A DNA stretch of 12,880 nt from Chryseosolibacter sp036402115 (lineage in GTDB: Bacteria > Bacteroidota > Bacteroidia > Cytophagales > Cyclobacteriaceae). The notes under the pieces are model-generated. The model was not told where the DNA came from. It did no database searches and saw nothing but the letters and a program-made list of their open reading frames with translations. Below are positions 1 through 6,956 of this stretch, in pieces. Within the stretch, counting starts at the first letter, position 1; the number at the start of each line of letters is the position of its first letter. The stretch covers positions 1 to 12,880 of the forward strand of contig DASWTM010000281.1 of NCBI GenBank assembly GCA_036402115.1, given 5' to 3'. Both the position numbers and the translations under genes were made by a program.

Positions 1-119
1 GTCGACCTAAAAGTATGCTTAGAAGTCCTTTATTCGACCGAATGGCTTAATGGCCAGCGCCTTGCTATTTGGACGGTCACTTCTCCTCTCTTATCTTCGC
101 GCCAAACTTTTTCCATCCC

Positions 120-971
120 ATGAGCCAGCAACCTGACTTCAACCGACTCAAAAAACTTTCCTCGCAAATCCGCAGAGATATCGTTCGTATGGTTCATGCC
201 TGCCAGTCAGGCCATCCAGGAGGTTCTCTTGGTTGCACTGAATATTTTGTGGCGCTTTATTTTCATATCATGAAGCACGATCCGAAGTTTAACATGGATG
301 GGAAGGGCGAAGACTTGTGCTTCCTTTCGAATGGTCATATCTCTCCGGTTTGGTATGCTACGCTTGCTCGTGCCGGGTATTTTGATGTCAAAGAATTGTC
401 AACTTTCCGATTCATCAACTCAAGACTTCAGGGTCACCCTGCAACGCATGAACACCTTCCGGGAATCCGTATTGCATCGGGATCGCTTGGCCAGGGACTT
501 TCCGTTGCCATCGGTGCAGCTCAAACGAAAAAACTGAATGGTGACGATCGTTTCGTGTATGTGTTGATGGGTGATGGAGAACAACAAGAAGGTCAGATCT
601 GGGAAGCTGCGATGTATGCACCGCACCACAAGATGGATAACCTGATTGCTACGATCGATGTGAATGGACAACAAATTGATGGCCCCACAGAAAAGATCAT
701 GTCGCTCCTCGATCTCAAAGCAAAATGGGAATCATTCGGATGGACTGTCCAGGCGTTCGATGGAAATAAAATTGAAGAAGTAGTTCAAGGCCTCGAGAAC
801 GCACAAAAGCTGACTAAAAAAGGAAAGCCTGTGATGAACTTGATGAAAACAGAGATGGGCTACGGTGTCGATTATATGATGGGTTCACACAAGTGGCATG
901 GAGTCGCTCCGAATGATGAGGAGTTAAAGAAAGCGTTGGCGCAGTTGGAGGAGACGTTGGGAGATTATTAA
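120..971 (+). CDS. Transketolase, N-terminal (thiamine diphosphate pyrophosphate-binding) subunit
   Basis: This is one half of a split transketolase, the cytosolic pentose phosphate enzyme that moves two-carbon ketol units between sugar phosphates using thiamine diphosphate (ThDP) and Mg2+. Counted from the ATG at 120, the 283-residue product has the SGHPGGSLG motif (about 30-38), SNGH (about 70-73), LGQGLSVAIG (about 123-132) and the ThDP/Mg2+ motif that begins GDGEQQEG (about 151) and ends at Asn182 in VNGQQIDG. This is the usual length for a stand-alone N-terminal subunit; full-length transketolases have about 650 residues. The frame stays open upstream to a TTG at 69, but the residues this adds do not look like transketolase and the ATG at 120 gives the normal N-terminus (MSQQPDFNRLKKL), so 120 is preferred. 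No clear Shine-Dalgarno sequence is seen. The partner subunit is at 3951-4904, not next door. The identification is firm. Confidence 0.95.
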   Translation: MSQQPDFNRLKKLSSQIRRDIVRMVHACQSGHPGGSLGCTEYFVALYFHIMKHDPKFNMDGKGEDLCFLSNGHISPVWYATLARAGYFDVKELSTFRFINSRLQGHPATHEHLPGIRIASGSLGQGLSVAIGAAQTKKLNGDDRFVYVLMGDGEQQEGQIWEAAMYAPHHKMDNLIATIDVNGQQIDGPTEKIMSLLDLKAKWESFGWTVQAFDGNKIEEVVQGLENAQKLTKKGKPVMNLMKTEMGYGVDYMMGSHKWHGVAPNDEELKKALAQLEETLGDY

Positions 972-998
972 TTTAAAATTTAAGATTTAAGATTTGAC
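971..998. repeat. Four imperfect tandem copies of a 7-base unit, ATTTAAG
   Basis: Starting at the last base of the transketolase stop codon there are four consecutive heptads: ATTTAAA, ATTTAAG, ATTTAAG and ATTTGAC. The array is AT-rich and non-coding. I recall similar TTTAAGATTT-type strings between genes in other Bacteroidota, but this cannot be checked here and no function is assigned. Confidence 0.6.
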
Positions 999-1060
999 CC
1001 AGACGTTGTCAGTATAGTCGGGATAAATTCCTGAACGTGAAAGACGAATTTGAATCAAAC

Positions 1061-1077
1061 TGTGGAAGTTCTCCACA
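1061..1077. other. Small perfect inverted repeat downstream of the transketolase N-subunit gene
   Basis: TGTGGA and TCCACA form a perfect 6-bp stem around a 5-base loop. No T-tract follows, so it is not an intrinsic terminator by itself. It lies 26 bases upstream of the strong terminator in the same transcript 3' end and may act as a 3'-end structure protecting the RNA. It could also be chance. The rest of the 972-1237 interval shows only the heptad repeat, this hairpin, the terminator and the leader of the next gene. Confidence 0.3.
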
Positions 1078-1102
1078 AATAAAGACAAAATCTAAATAAC
1101 GG

Positions 1103-1130
1103 AAAGACGGCAGTTTGTCGTCTTTTTTTT
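1103..1130 (+). terminator. Rho-independent terminator after the transketolase N-subunit gene
   Basis: AAAGACGGCA (1103-1112) pairs with TGTCGTCTTT (1116-1125) through a 3-base loop. This gives a 10-bp stem with a single G-T wobble, and eight consecutive T residues (1123-1130) form its 3' side and tail. It would end the transketolase transcript about 130 bases after the stop codon and separate it from the DUF4382 gene. Confidence 0.85.
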
Positions 1131-1237
1131 GTCGCTTATTTTCTATCCCATCATTTTGTCGCTCCGATCGGAGTTGCGGTGTTCACATTCGGTAGCTGTC
1201 CCGTATATGTGAGCGATTAAATACAACCAATTTTTTA

Positions 1238-2212
1238 ATGAGTATGAAGATGAAAAGTCTAAGTTGGATGCAGGCAGTTTTGTTTGGCTGTGCCGTGACG
1301 CTGTTTATGAGCTGCAATGATTCGGATGAACCGATGGGCACTGGTGAAGTAGAGTTTCAGATAACCGATGCGCCCATTGACGATGCGAATGTTAAAAGCG
1401 TTGTTGTTACCGTGGCGGATGTAAAAGTAGATGGTCAATCCGTCTCGGGATTTACAAAACAATCCATTGATTTGAAGACACTACAGGACGGAAACACCAA
1501 AGTTCTTGGAAGTCAGACGATGGATGCGAAAGCGTACTCCTCGCTTGTGCTTGTGCTTGATCTTAACACGGATGCACAAGGAAACGCTCCCGGATGCTAC
1601 GTGCTTGCTGCCGATGGCGCAAAATACAAACTGAAGGACAACGCCTCGGGCAAGGTTGAAGTCGTTGCTAATCAATCATGGTCGACCATGAAGAACACGA
1701 AGACTGCTGTGGTTGCCGATTTCGACTTGCGAAAAGCGATCCGCTATTCGGATGACGGAAACGTAAAATATTCATTCGTCAGCGAGGCAAACCTCAATAG
1801 TGCTGTGCGCGTTGTGACCAAAGAGAAGTCTGGTATGATCAAAGGGACGTATGAAAACTCATCGAACGCTAACCCCGAGAAGATTGTAGTGTATGCGTAC
1901 AAAAAAGGGTCGTTCAATGCGGCTACTGAAACACAGGGACAGGGCACCGATGGAATTCAATTTAAAAATGCTGTCGCCAGTGCTTTAGTCAAAGAAAGTC
2001 TGACCGGCAGAGTCTACACGCTTGCATATCTTCCGGAAGGCGAATATGAATTAGTATTTGCCGCCTATTCTAAAAATACAGAGTCGGGTCGCATGAGCTT
2101 CGATGCTCTTTTAAAATCGGAAACATCGGTGAACGGTTCAATCACACCCGTCATTAAAGTTCAGGCAAATGCCACAATTTCCATCTCAACATCAATAAAG
2201 GGTTTGATCTAG
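1238..2212 (+). CDS. DUF4382 domain lipoprotein
   Basis: This is a 324-residue predicted exported lipoprotein of unknown function. The N-terminus is a short basic stretch followed by a hydrophobic segment ending FMSC, which makes Cys26 the likely lipidated residue; the lipobox is relaxed, as is common in Bacteroidota. The mature part begins with the hallmark of DUF4382, a GEVEFQITDAPID stretch (about 36-48) followed by a VKSVVVTVADVKV strand, and the domain runs to about residue 190. The remaining C-terminal part (about 198-324) resembles a beta-sandwich of the carboxypeptidase-regulatory type, with segments such as YTLAYLPEGEYELVFAAY. ATG codons at 1244 and 1250 are alternative starts that would leave the signal peptide intact. 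The gene is bounded by terminators on both sides, so it is probably expressed alone. The domain call is firm; the role is unknown and is probably at the periplasmic or outer membrane surface. Confidence 0.88.
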   Translation: MSMKMKSLSWMQAVLFGCAVTLFMSCNDSDEPMGTGEVEFQITDAPIDDANVKSVVVTVADVKVDGQSVSGFTKQSIDLKTLQDGNTKVLGSQTMDAKAYSSLVLVLDLNTDAQGNAPGCYVLAADGAKYKLKDNASGKVEVVANQSWSTMKNTKTAVVADFDLRKAIRYSDDGNVKYSFVSEANLNSAVRVVTKEKSGMIKGTYENSSNANPEKIVVYAYKKGSFNAATETQGQGTDGIQFKNAVASALVKESLTGRVYTLAYLPEGEYELVFAAYSKNTESGRMSFDALLKSETSVNGSITPVIKVQANATISISTSIKGLI

Positions 2213-2234
2213 TCGGTAGTAGAGTAATTTTTTG

Positions 2235-2269
2235 CAGGAGCCTCTTTCCAGGGGCTTCTGTTTTTATTT
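2235..2269 (+). terminator. Rho-independent terminator after the DUF4382 gene
   Basis: CAGGAGCCTC (2235-2244) pairs with GGGGCTTCTG (2251-2260) around a 6-base loop, giving a 10-bp stem with two G-T wobbles. TTTTTATTT follows directly. The hairpin begins 22 bases after the DUF4382 stop codon. Confidence 0.85.
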
Positions 2270-2313
2270 GTTGAAGACACAATCCATGCGCAATTTTTCA
2301 GTTATAATTACGC

Positions 2314-3696
2314 ATGTCAATCGCAACAATACGGCTTGTACCCTTGGTGACAGCTCTCCTGCTGTCGTCAATTGGGTTTGCACAAAATAAGGTGCAACAA
2401 GTGGTCCCGGAAAAGACGCGAATTCTATTTGTGCTGGATGGATCAGGAAGTATGGAGGCGCTGTGGGATAAGCAACAATCCAGGATGGACGTTGCCAAAT
2501 CAATACTCACGAAATTAGTTGATTCGCTGCGTGTAAACCCATCGTTGGAAATTGCCTTGAGAGTGTACGGCCATCAGTCTGCCCGATCAGCAAACAATTG
2601 CAAAGACAGCCGGCTTGAAGTCCCCTTCGGACAAAAGAATCACAACGCCATCATCCAGCGCATTAAGTCAATCGTTCCGAAAGGTGTCACACCCATAACA
2701 TTCGCCATTGAACAGGCAGCAAAAGACTTTCCTACTGCAGCTGGGTATCGCAACATCATGATTCTGATCACCGATGGCGTTGAGTCTTGCGGGGGTGACC
2801 CCTGCGCGATGTCACGCGAGTTGCAGAAAAAAGGCGTGTTCCTTCGCCCCTATGTCATCGGACTCGGTTTGAAGGGAGGTGCCGCACTGGATTGCATGGG
2901 AAAATACATCGACTCCGAAAATGCAGACAGCTTCAACAAAATTCTGAACAAAAGCATTGAGACATCGCTTGCCAAAACAACCGTGAGTATCGAATTGCTA
3001 AATGGTGATAACAAGCCAGTCGAAACCAATATTGATGTCAGTTTTGTAAACAGCGTGACCGGCATCTCATCCTATGAGTTCGTACATTACCGCGACAGAC
3101 TAGGTCGTCCGGACTCTGTGCAAGTAGATCAGGTTGTCCCCTACGACATCGTTGTTAATACCGTGCCTCCTGTCATAAAGAAAAATGTGGAATTGGTTGC
3201 GGGAAGTCATAACATGGTGTCGATCGCGGCACCGCAAGGCTACCTCGTGATAAAACCAGAGGGACGAGGAAACAGTTTTACTTTCATCATCCGGGAGCCA
3301 GGGAAATCTTCTATGCTCAATATTCAGCGAAGCAACGAGCCGTATCGGTATCTCGCAGGTGAGTATGAGGTTGAAACATTGACGCTCCCGCGAAGAAATT
3401 TCAAAGTCAATATTGCTGCCGACCAAACACAAACATTAACGATTCCCGCTACCGGTTTACTAAACATCAACAGCCTGATGAAAGGGATTGGAAGTATTTT
3501 CGAAATTCTGTCGACAGGTGAGTCAAAGTGGGTTTGCAACCTGGATGAAACCCAGACGATTCACTCCTACAATCTCTTGCCCGGCAAATATAAAGTTGCC
3601 TTCCGCGCAAAGCAGGCCGGAGGCAGCAAATTTACTCAGCTCAAAACCATTGAAGTGAAGTCGGGCGTGACCTTGAACATCAACATGTTCCAGTAA
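2314..3696 (+). CDS. Secreted von Willebrand factor A (VWA) domain protein
   Basis: This 460-residue exported protein has an N-terminal VWA domain. A hydrophobic signal peptide covers residues 1-23, with a likely signal peptidase I site after GFA. The VWA domain (about 36-215) has an intact metal-ion-dependent adhesion site: DGSGS at 42-46, Thr126 in the GVTP segment and Asp154 in ITDGVESC. The cysteines of the ESCGGDPC motif (159 and 164) and Cys96 match a bacterial VWA subgroup in which TDGxESCxGDPC recurs. Residues about 220-460 have no transmembrane anchor and look like repeated beta-rich modules. The last ends in PGKYKVAFRAKQAGG and resembles a carboxypeptidase-regulatory or PEGA-like fold; this is inferred from pattern only. 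VWA proteins generally mediate metal-dependent protein binding; the partner here is unknown. An upstream terminator separates it from the DUF4382 gene, and no intrinsic terminator is obvious after it. Confidence 0.88.
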   Translation: MSIATIRLVPLVTALLLSSIGFAQNKVQQVVPEKTRILFVLDGSGSMEALWDKQQSRMDVAKSILTKLVDSLRVNPSLEIALRVYGHQSARSANNCKDSRLEVPFGQKNHNAIIQRIKSIVPKGVTPITFAIEQAAKDFPTAAGYRNIMILITDGVESCGGDPCAMSRELQKKGVFLRPYVIGLGLKGGAALDCMGKYIDSENADSFNKILNKSIETSLAKTTVSIELLNGDNKPVETNIDVSFVNSVTGISSYEFVHYRDRLGRPDSVQVDQVVPYDIVVNTVPPVIKKNVELVAGSHNMVSIAAPQGYLVIKPEGRGNSFTFIIREPGKSSMLNIQRSNEPYRYLAGEYEVETLTLPRRNFKVNIAADQTQTLTIPATGLLNINSLMKGIGSIFEILSTGESKWVCNLDETQTIHSYNLLPGKYKVAFRAKQAGGSKFTQLKTIEVKSGVTLNINMFQ

Positions 3697-3789
3697 TCAC
3701 GACAGTAGAAACCAAGGCAGAAGCATGATTGCAACACCAATCAGGAACCAGATTAAAAATTTACGGTTTGTTTCAGTAGCAGAGGCCAT
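3697..3789 (-). CDS. Possible 30-residue single-pass membrane small protein
   Basis: On the - strand an ATG at 3789 opens a 30-codon frame that ends with TGA at 3697-3699. The product has a polar, positively charged head (MASATETNRK) followed by a long hydrophobic stretch from Phe11 to Leu29 that contains FLIWFLIGVAIM and the pair Pro25-Trp26. This is the layout of a single transmembrane helix. Its stop codon directly abuts the TAA of the VWA gene on the other strand, with no bases between. No clear promoter or ribosome binding site was found upstream of it. I do not recognise the protein. It fits a genuine small membrane protein, but an ORF this short can arise by chance, so conservation in related genomes is needed. 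Confidence 0.45.
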   Translation of the reverse strand: MASATETNRKFLIWFLIGVAIMLLPWFLLS

Positions 3790-3855
3790 AGTTTCGTGGA
3801 ATTACCTCAAGTACGTAAACGATTGAGATGAGGTTAAATCCCTTTTGGGTGATTT

Positions 3856-3879
3856 TTAACGGGTTAACAAATCATTAAC
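3856..3879. promoter_or_regulatory. Cluster of three TTAAC direct repeats upstream of the transketolase C-subunit gene
   Basis: TTAAC occurs at 3856-3860, 3864-3868 and 3875-3879, about 70-95 bases before the start of the transketolase C-subunit gene. The middle copy lies within a GTTAAC palindrome. The positions suit a regulator-binding or promoter-proximal element, but the sequence is AT-rich and no regulator can be named. The rest of 3790-3950 shows no recognisable Bacteroidota promoter. Confidence 0.2.
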
Positions 3880-3950
3880 ACTTTCACGGTCAGACCGCTG
3901 GCAGTTCGGGAATAATTTCCGACTTTCGCCACAGCATTTATTTTACAACC

Positions 3951-4904
3951 ATGACAAAATTCACCTTTACCGAAAAGAAAGACACTCGCTCAGGCTTTGG
4001 CGTTGGCCTTCATGAACTTGGAAAGAAAAACCCAAACGTTGTCGGCTTGTGCGCGGATTTGACAGGTTCGTTAAAGATGGATGCATTTAAGAAAGATTTT
4101 CCTGAGCGATTCTTCCAGGTCGGTATTGCGGAAGCGAACATGATGGGGCTTGCGGCCGGGATGACCATTGGTGGCAAAATTCCATTTACCGGAACGTTTG
4201 CTAACTTTTCTACAGGACGTGTATACGATCAGATTCGTCAGTCTATCGCCTATTCCGATAAGAACGTAAAGATCTGCGCATCCCACGCTGGTTTAACGCT
4301 TGGCGAAGACGGTGCCACACACCAGATTCTGGAAGACATCGGTATGATGAAAATGCTTCCAGGCATGACGGTCATTGTACCTTGCGACTATAACCAGACA
4401 CGCCTTGCTACGCTGGCGCTGGGCGATCACGTTGGCCCTGCATACCTGCGTTTCGGCAGACCAAGCTGGCCAATATTCACTGCACCGGACAGACCCTTTA
4501 CCATCGGCAAAGCAGATAAAATGATCGAGGGTAAAGATGTATCGATCTTCGCTTGCGGACATTTGGTTTGGAATGCTATTGAGGCAGAAGCAAAACTTGC
4601 TGAGCGCGGAATCAGCGCTGAGGTAATTAATATTCACACCATAAAACCTTTGGATGTTGACGCAATCCTGGCATCCGTTCAGAAAACCAAGTGCGCGGTA
4701 ACTTGCGAAGAACACCAGATCAATGGTGGTCTTGGCGACAGCGTTGCTCAGGTTCTTTCACGCTTTAACCCTGCTCCGATCGAGATGGTTGCCGTCAACG
4801 ATTCGTTTGGTGAAAGCGGAACACCAACCCAACTCCTCAAGAAGTACGGTCTCGGACCAGAAAATATTATTGAGGCTGTCGAAAAAGTCTTGAAGAGAAA
4901 ATAG
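3951..4904 (+). CDS. Transketolase, C-terminal (pyrimidine-binding and C-terminal domain) subunit
   Basis: This 317-residue protein is the partner of the N-terminal subunit at 120-971 and completes the cytosolic transketolase. It carries the pyrimidine-binding domain (about 7-170) and the transketolase C-terminal domain (about 185-310). VGIAEANMMG (57-66) contains Glu61, which by homology is the glutamate that activates the ThDP aminopyrimidine ring. It is followed by FTGTFANFSTGR (79-90), the YDQIRQSI segment and the HAGLTLGEDGATHQ loop (112-125) near the active site. About 310 residues is the normal size for a separate C-terminal subunit. The active site forms between the two polypeptides, so neither gene should work alone. 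The start at 3951 directly precedes the conserved N-terminus and lacks a Shine-Dalgarno sequence. The final 38 bases are overlapped by the convergent glycosyltransferase gene, and no intrinsic terminator is visible downstream. Confidence 0.94.
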   Translation: MTKFTFTEKKDTRSGFGVGLHELGKKNPNVVGLCADLTGSLKMDAFKKDFPERFFQVGIAEANMMGLAAGMTIGGKIPFTGTFANFSTGRVYDQIRQSIAYSDKNVKICASHAGLTLGEDGATHQILEDIGMMKMLPGMTVIVPCDYNQTRLATLALGDHVGPAYLRFGRPSWPIFTAPDRPFTIGKADKMIEGKDVSIFACGHLVWNAIEAEAKLAERGISAEVINIHTIKPLDVDAILASVQKTKCAVTCEEHQINGGLGDSVAQVLSRFNPAPIEMVAVNDSFGESGTPTQLLKKYGLGPENIIEAVEKVLKRK

Positions 4905-5958
4905 ACAACATCGGTGTTGGCCTGAGGCTCGGACGAGTAATGAGCTGCGCATTCACGCACGCCTCTTTGAATTTCAGGATCTCATTATGGTTTCTGATCA
5001 TGGCGTCAAATTTCGTGAAATAGGACACAATCTTGCTTTTAAGAATAACATGCTTAAAGTGCAGGACTTTTCCCGACACGCTATTTTTCTTTGTAAAAGC
5101 TTGTTGCGCTAGCACAACCATGAATCGCCTGAGGCAATACGCGAAGTCCCTTGCCAACACAACAAACGAAAACTTATAACTGTTGATATCGAGAGCGATC
5201 ATTTTGTAGGAAGTCAACACATCAAAGCAAGCCGTACTCTCTTTGGCATAGCGGATAAAGTACTCCCAGGTTAGCCGTTCTTTCGTGATGAAGTGGAAAA
5301 ATTTGAGGCGGTCATCGTACCAGATATCGTAACCCATAATCGACAGCGCGTAGCACAGCTCGTGATCACCACCAGAGCTGAGTTCAGAGCCTTTTCGATC
5401 GACTAATAAGCTCTTAAAACCAACTTGCCTTAACTTCTCATAAGCCGATTTTCTCACAGCACAGCCTGCACCATAGATCCGACAGGACTTGACCTTGCCG
5501 GTGGTGTGCCATTGCTCACCTGCTGCGAAGATGCGGGAGTTCTTAAGCCAACCTTCCGGCTCGTGCTCGAACACTATCTTACCGAATCCGCCAAGCGCCC
5601 CGATGCGCGAGTTCCTCTCCATGATGGAATACGTGAGCGAAACGTAATCCGGCCACAGCCAATTGTCATCGTCACACATGATGACGTATTCATACTTTGC
5701 CTCCCGAAATCCACGCGCCCTCGCAAAACTAAGTCCAAGCTGAGATTCGGACACAACGCGGAGGCTACCTGTCGGTCGATAAACATCCCATACTGCCTCG
5801 GTGATGTTCACCGAATTATCGGTTGAAGCATTATCCACAAGAATCAGTTCCCACGGAATAAACGCAGGCACCTTTTGTTGCGCGATGTAACGAACAGTCT
5901 CGGGAAGTCTGCGCTCGCCATTGTGGCAGCAAATGATAATGGATACGCCTTTGCTCAT
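4867..5958 (-). CDS. Family 2 glycosyltransferase (last gene of the glycan operon)
   Basis: This is a 363-residue glycosyltransferase with a GT-A fold, which transfers a sugar from a nucleotide-sugar donor to a glycan acceptor at the cytoplasmic face of the membrane. VSIIICCHNG (5-14) is the first strand of the nucleotide-binding fold and LILVDNASTDNS (38-49) the second. CDDDNW (95-100) holds the metal-binding DXD-type acidic triad, and GGDHEL (196-201) is the probable catalytic acidic motif. The C-terminal third is rich in aromatic and basic residues with moderate hydrophobic segments, consistent with peripheral membrane attachment. The start overlaps the stop of the upstream gene in an ATGA arrangement, suggesting translational coupling. 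The last 12 codons lie opposite the end of the transketolase C-subunit gene, and the tail after about residue 335 looks unconserved in character. Sugar specificity cannot be told. Confidence 0.9.
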   Translation of the reverse strand: MSKGVSIIICCHNGERRLPETVRYIAQQKVPAFIPWELILVDNASTDNSVNITEAVWDVYRPTGSLRVVSESQLGLSFARARGFREAKYEYVIMCDDDNWLWPDYVSLTYSIMERNSRIGALGGFGKIVFEHEPEGWLKNSRIFAAGEQWHTTGKVKSCRIYGAGCAVRKSAYEKLRQVGFKSLLVDRKGSELSSGGDHELCYALSIMGYDIWYDDRLKFFHFITKERLTWEYFIRYAKESTACFDVLTSYKMIALDINSYKFSFVVLARDFAYCLRRFMVVLAQQAFTKKNSVSGKVLHFKHVILKSKIVSYFTKFDAMIRNHNEILKFKEACVNAQLITRPSLRPTPMLSIFSSRLFRQPQ

Positions 5959-6956
5959 ATGTTCAAGGTGATTTTAGTGTAAAGCTTAAGAATCTTAAAG
6001 ATCAGCGCTGCGTCCTTGTGCATCGCCCATGCCTCCTTCACTTGCGCCTTCACTCCTCCCCTGTGCTTCGCTCCAGTCCAAATTTGATTGGCTGTTCGCA
6101 AAGCATAATGCGCATAGAACTTTCGACTCGACTTCTTTATTTCATTTCTACGTTCCTCAGGAAGTAGCGGCTCGATCCGATCCATCACTTGCCTGAGTTC
6201 AATTAAATTTTTTCCTGTCAAAATCGATCGGCCAGAAATCGAAGATTGATGCTTTCTGTAATCCGCCAGGACATCCGGGATATAACCGATCGGATAGTGA
6301 GAAGCAATTCGCATCCACATTTCCCAATCCTCGCCATATTCGACTCCATAAAATCCTCCCAGTTTCTCGTACACTTCGCGCTTTACAACCATTGCCGCAT
6401 ACTGAATTCGCTGCCTTTCTCCAAGCCTTGAAACGAAATCAGGCAATAGGCCCTCCGTTGCCAGTTCACGCTCGTGATAAAACAGAGTCTTTCCCAATTC
6501 ATCAATGTATGCGTATCTGCAGTAGGCTGCACCTGCAGACCGATGCTGCGCAAAAAAGGATTCCATGCGCATGTAAAAGCCTGACCGAACTCTGTCATCA
6601 CCATGGAGAAGATGGACGTACACCCCTTTCGCACGAAGCAAACACGCATGAAAATTCCTTAGGCTACCAACGTTCATGGGTTGCCGATAGTAGCTAACTC
6701 TGCCGTGTCCTAAGGCTGCCACCATCGATTCAATGTCTGCATCAGTACTTGCATCATCAACGACTTCAATTTGTACCTCAGGTCGATCCTTGCATTCAAG
6801 CAAAACGGAGAGCAAGGTCTCTGGCAGGTACTTCGCGCAGTTATAAACGGGAATCATGATTGACCATAAAGGCCTGATCGGTTGAACCACCGGAGGGACG
6901 GCAGGAGGACTGAGCGGAATTCTGCGCTGATCGATATCGTGAGCCAACGCAGTCAT
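5955..6956 (-). CDS. Family 2 glycosyltransferase with a proline-rich N-terminal leader
   Basis: This is a 333-residue GT2 enzyme. A leader of about 30 residues, rich in proline (PLSPPAVPPVVQPIRP), precedes the catalytic domain, which opens with WSIMIPVYNC (31-40). EVVDDASTD (64-72) is the donor-binding strand, LLHGDDRV (116-123) contains the acidic metal-binding pair Asp120-Asp121, and GEDWEMWMR (208-216) is the catalytic acidic motif. The DYRKHQSSISG segment (232-242) is typical of the acceptor side of this family. The C-terminus is basic and helical, which may help membrane association. The gene overlaps its upstream neighbour by one base (TAATG) and its downstream neighbour by four (ATGA), so all three are probably translated in a coupled way. 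The donor and acceptor sugars are unknown. Other bacterial GT2 enzymes lack the proline-rich leader, which may not be folded. Confidence 0.9.
   Translation of the reverse strand: MTALAHDIDQRRIPLSPPAVPPVVQPIRPLWSIMIPVYNCAKYLPETLLSVLLECKDRPEVQIEVVDDASTDADIESMVAALGHGRVSYYRQPMNVGSLRNFHACLLRAKGVYVHLLHGDDRVRSGFYMRMESFFAQHRSAGAAYCRYAYIDELGKTLFYHERELATEGLLPDFVSRLGERQRIQYAAMVVKREVYEKLGGFYGVEYGEDWEMWMRIASHYPIGYIPDVLADYRKHQSSISGRSILTGKNLIELRQVMDRIEPLLPEERRNEIKKSSRKFYAHYALRTANQIWTGAKHRGGVKAQVKEAWAMHKDAALIFKILKLYTKITLNI

Noticed and set aside
69..119. Upstream TTG start extending the transketolase N-subunit by 17 residues
   Set aside because: The extra residues look unlike the family, and the ATG at 120 gives the expected N-terminus and length.
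1162..1173. Perfect 12-base palindrome CTCCGATCGGAG upstream of the DUF4382 gene, a possible operator
   Set aside because: About three 12-base palindromes are expected by chance in a window of this size, and nothing else supports binding.
1204..1211. TATATGTG, a near match to the Bacteroidota -7 promoter element TAnnTTTG, before the DUF4382 gene
   Set aside because: No TTTG-like -33 element was found at the proper distance, so a promoter call is not supported.
2303..2308. TATAAT string just before the VWA gene, resembling a -10 box
   Set aside because: It lies only five bases from the start codon, has no -35 partner at 16-19 bases, and is not the promoter type expected for Bacteroidota.
3100..3432. 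110-codon open frame on the - strand inside the VWA gene
   Set aside because: It is fully contained in a well-supported gene, and its predicted product has no recognisable domain or signal.
4293..4715. 140-codon open frame on the - strand inside the transketolase C-subunit gene
   Set aside because: It is a shadow of a strongly conserved coding region and resembles no protein family.
4906..4919. CAACA-TCGG-TGTTG hairpin after transketolase as a bidirectional terminator
   Set aside because: The stem is only 5 bp and there is no T-tract on either strand.
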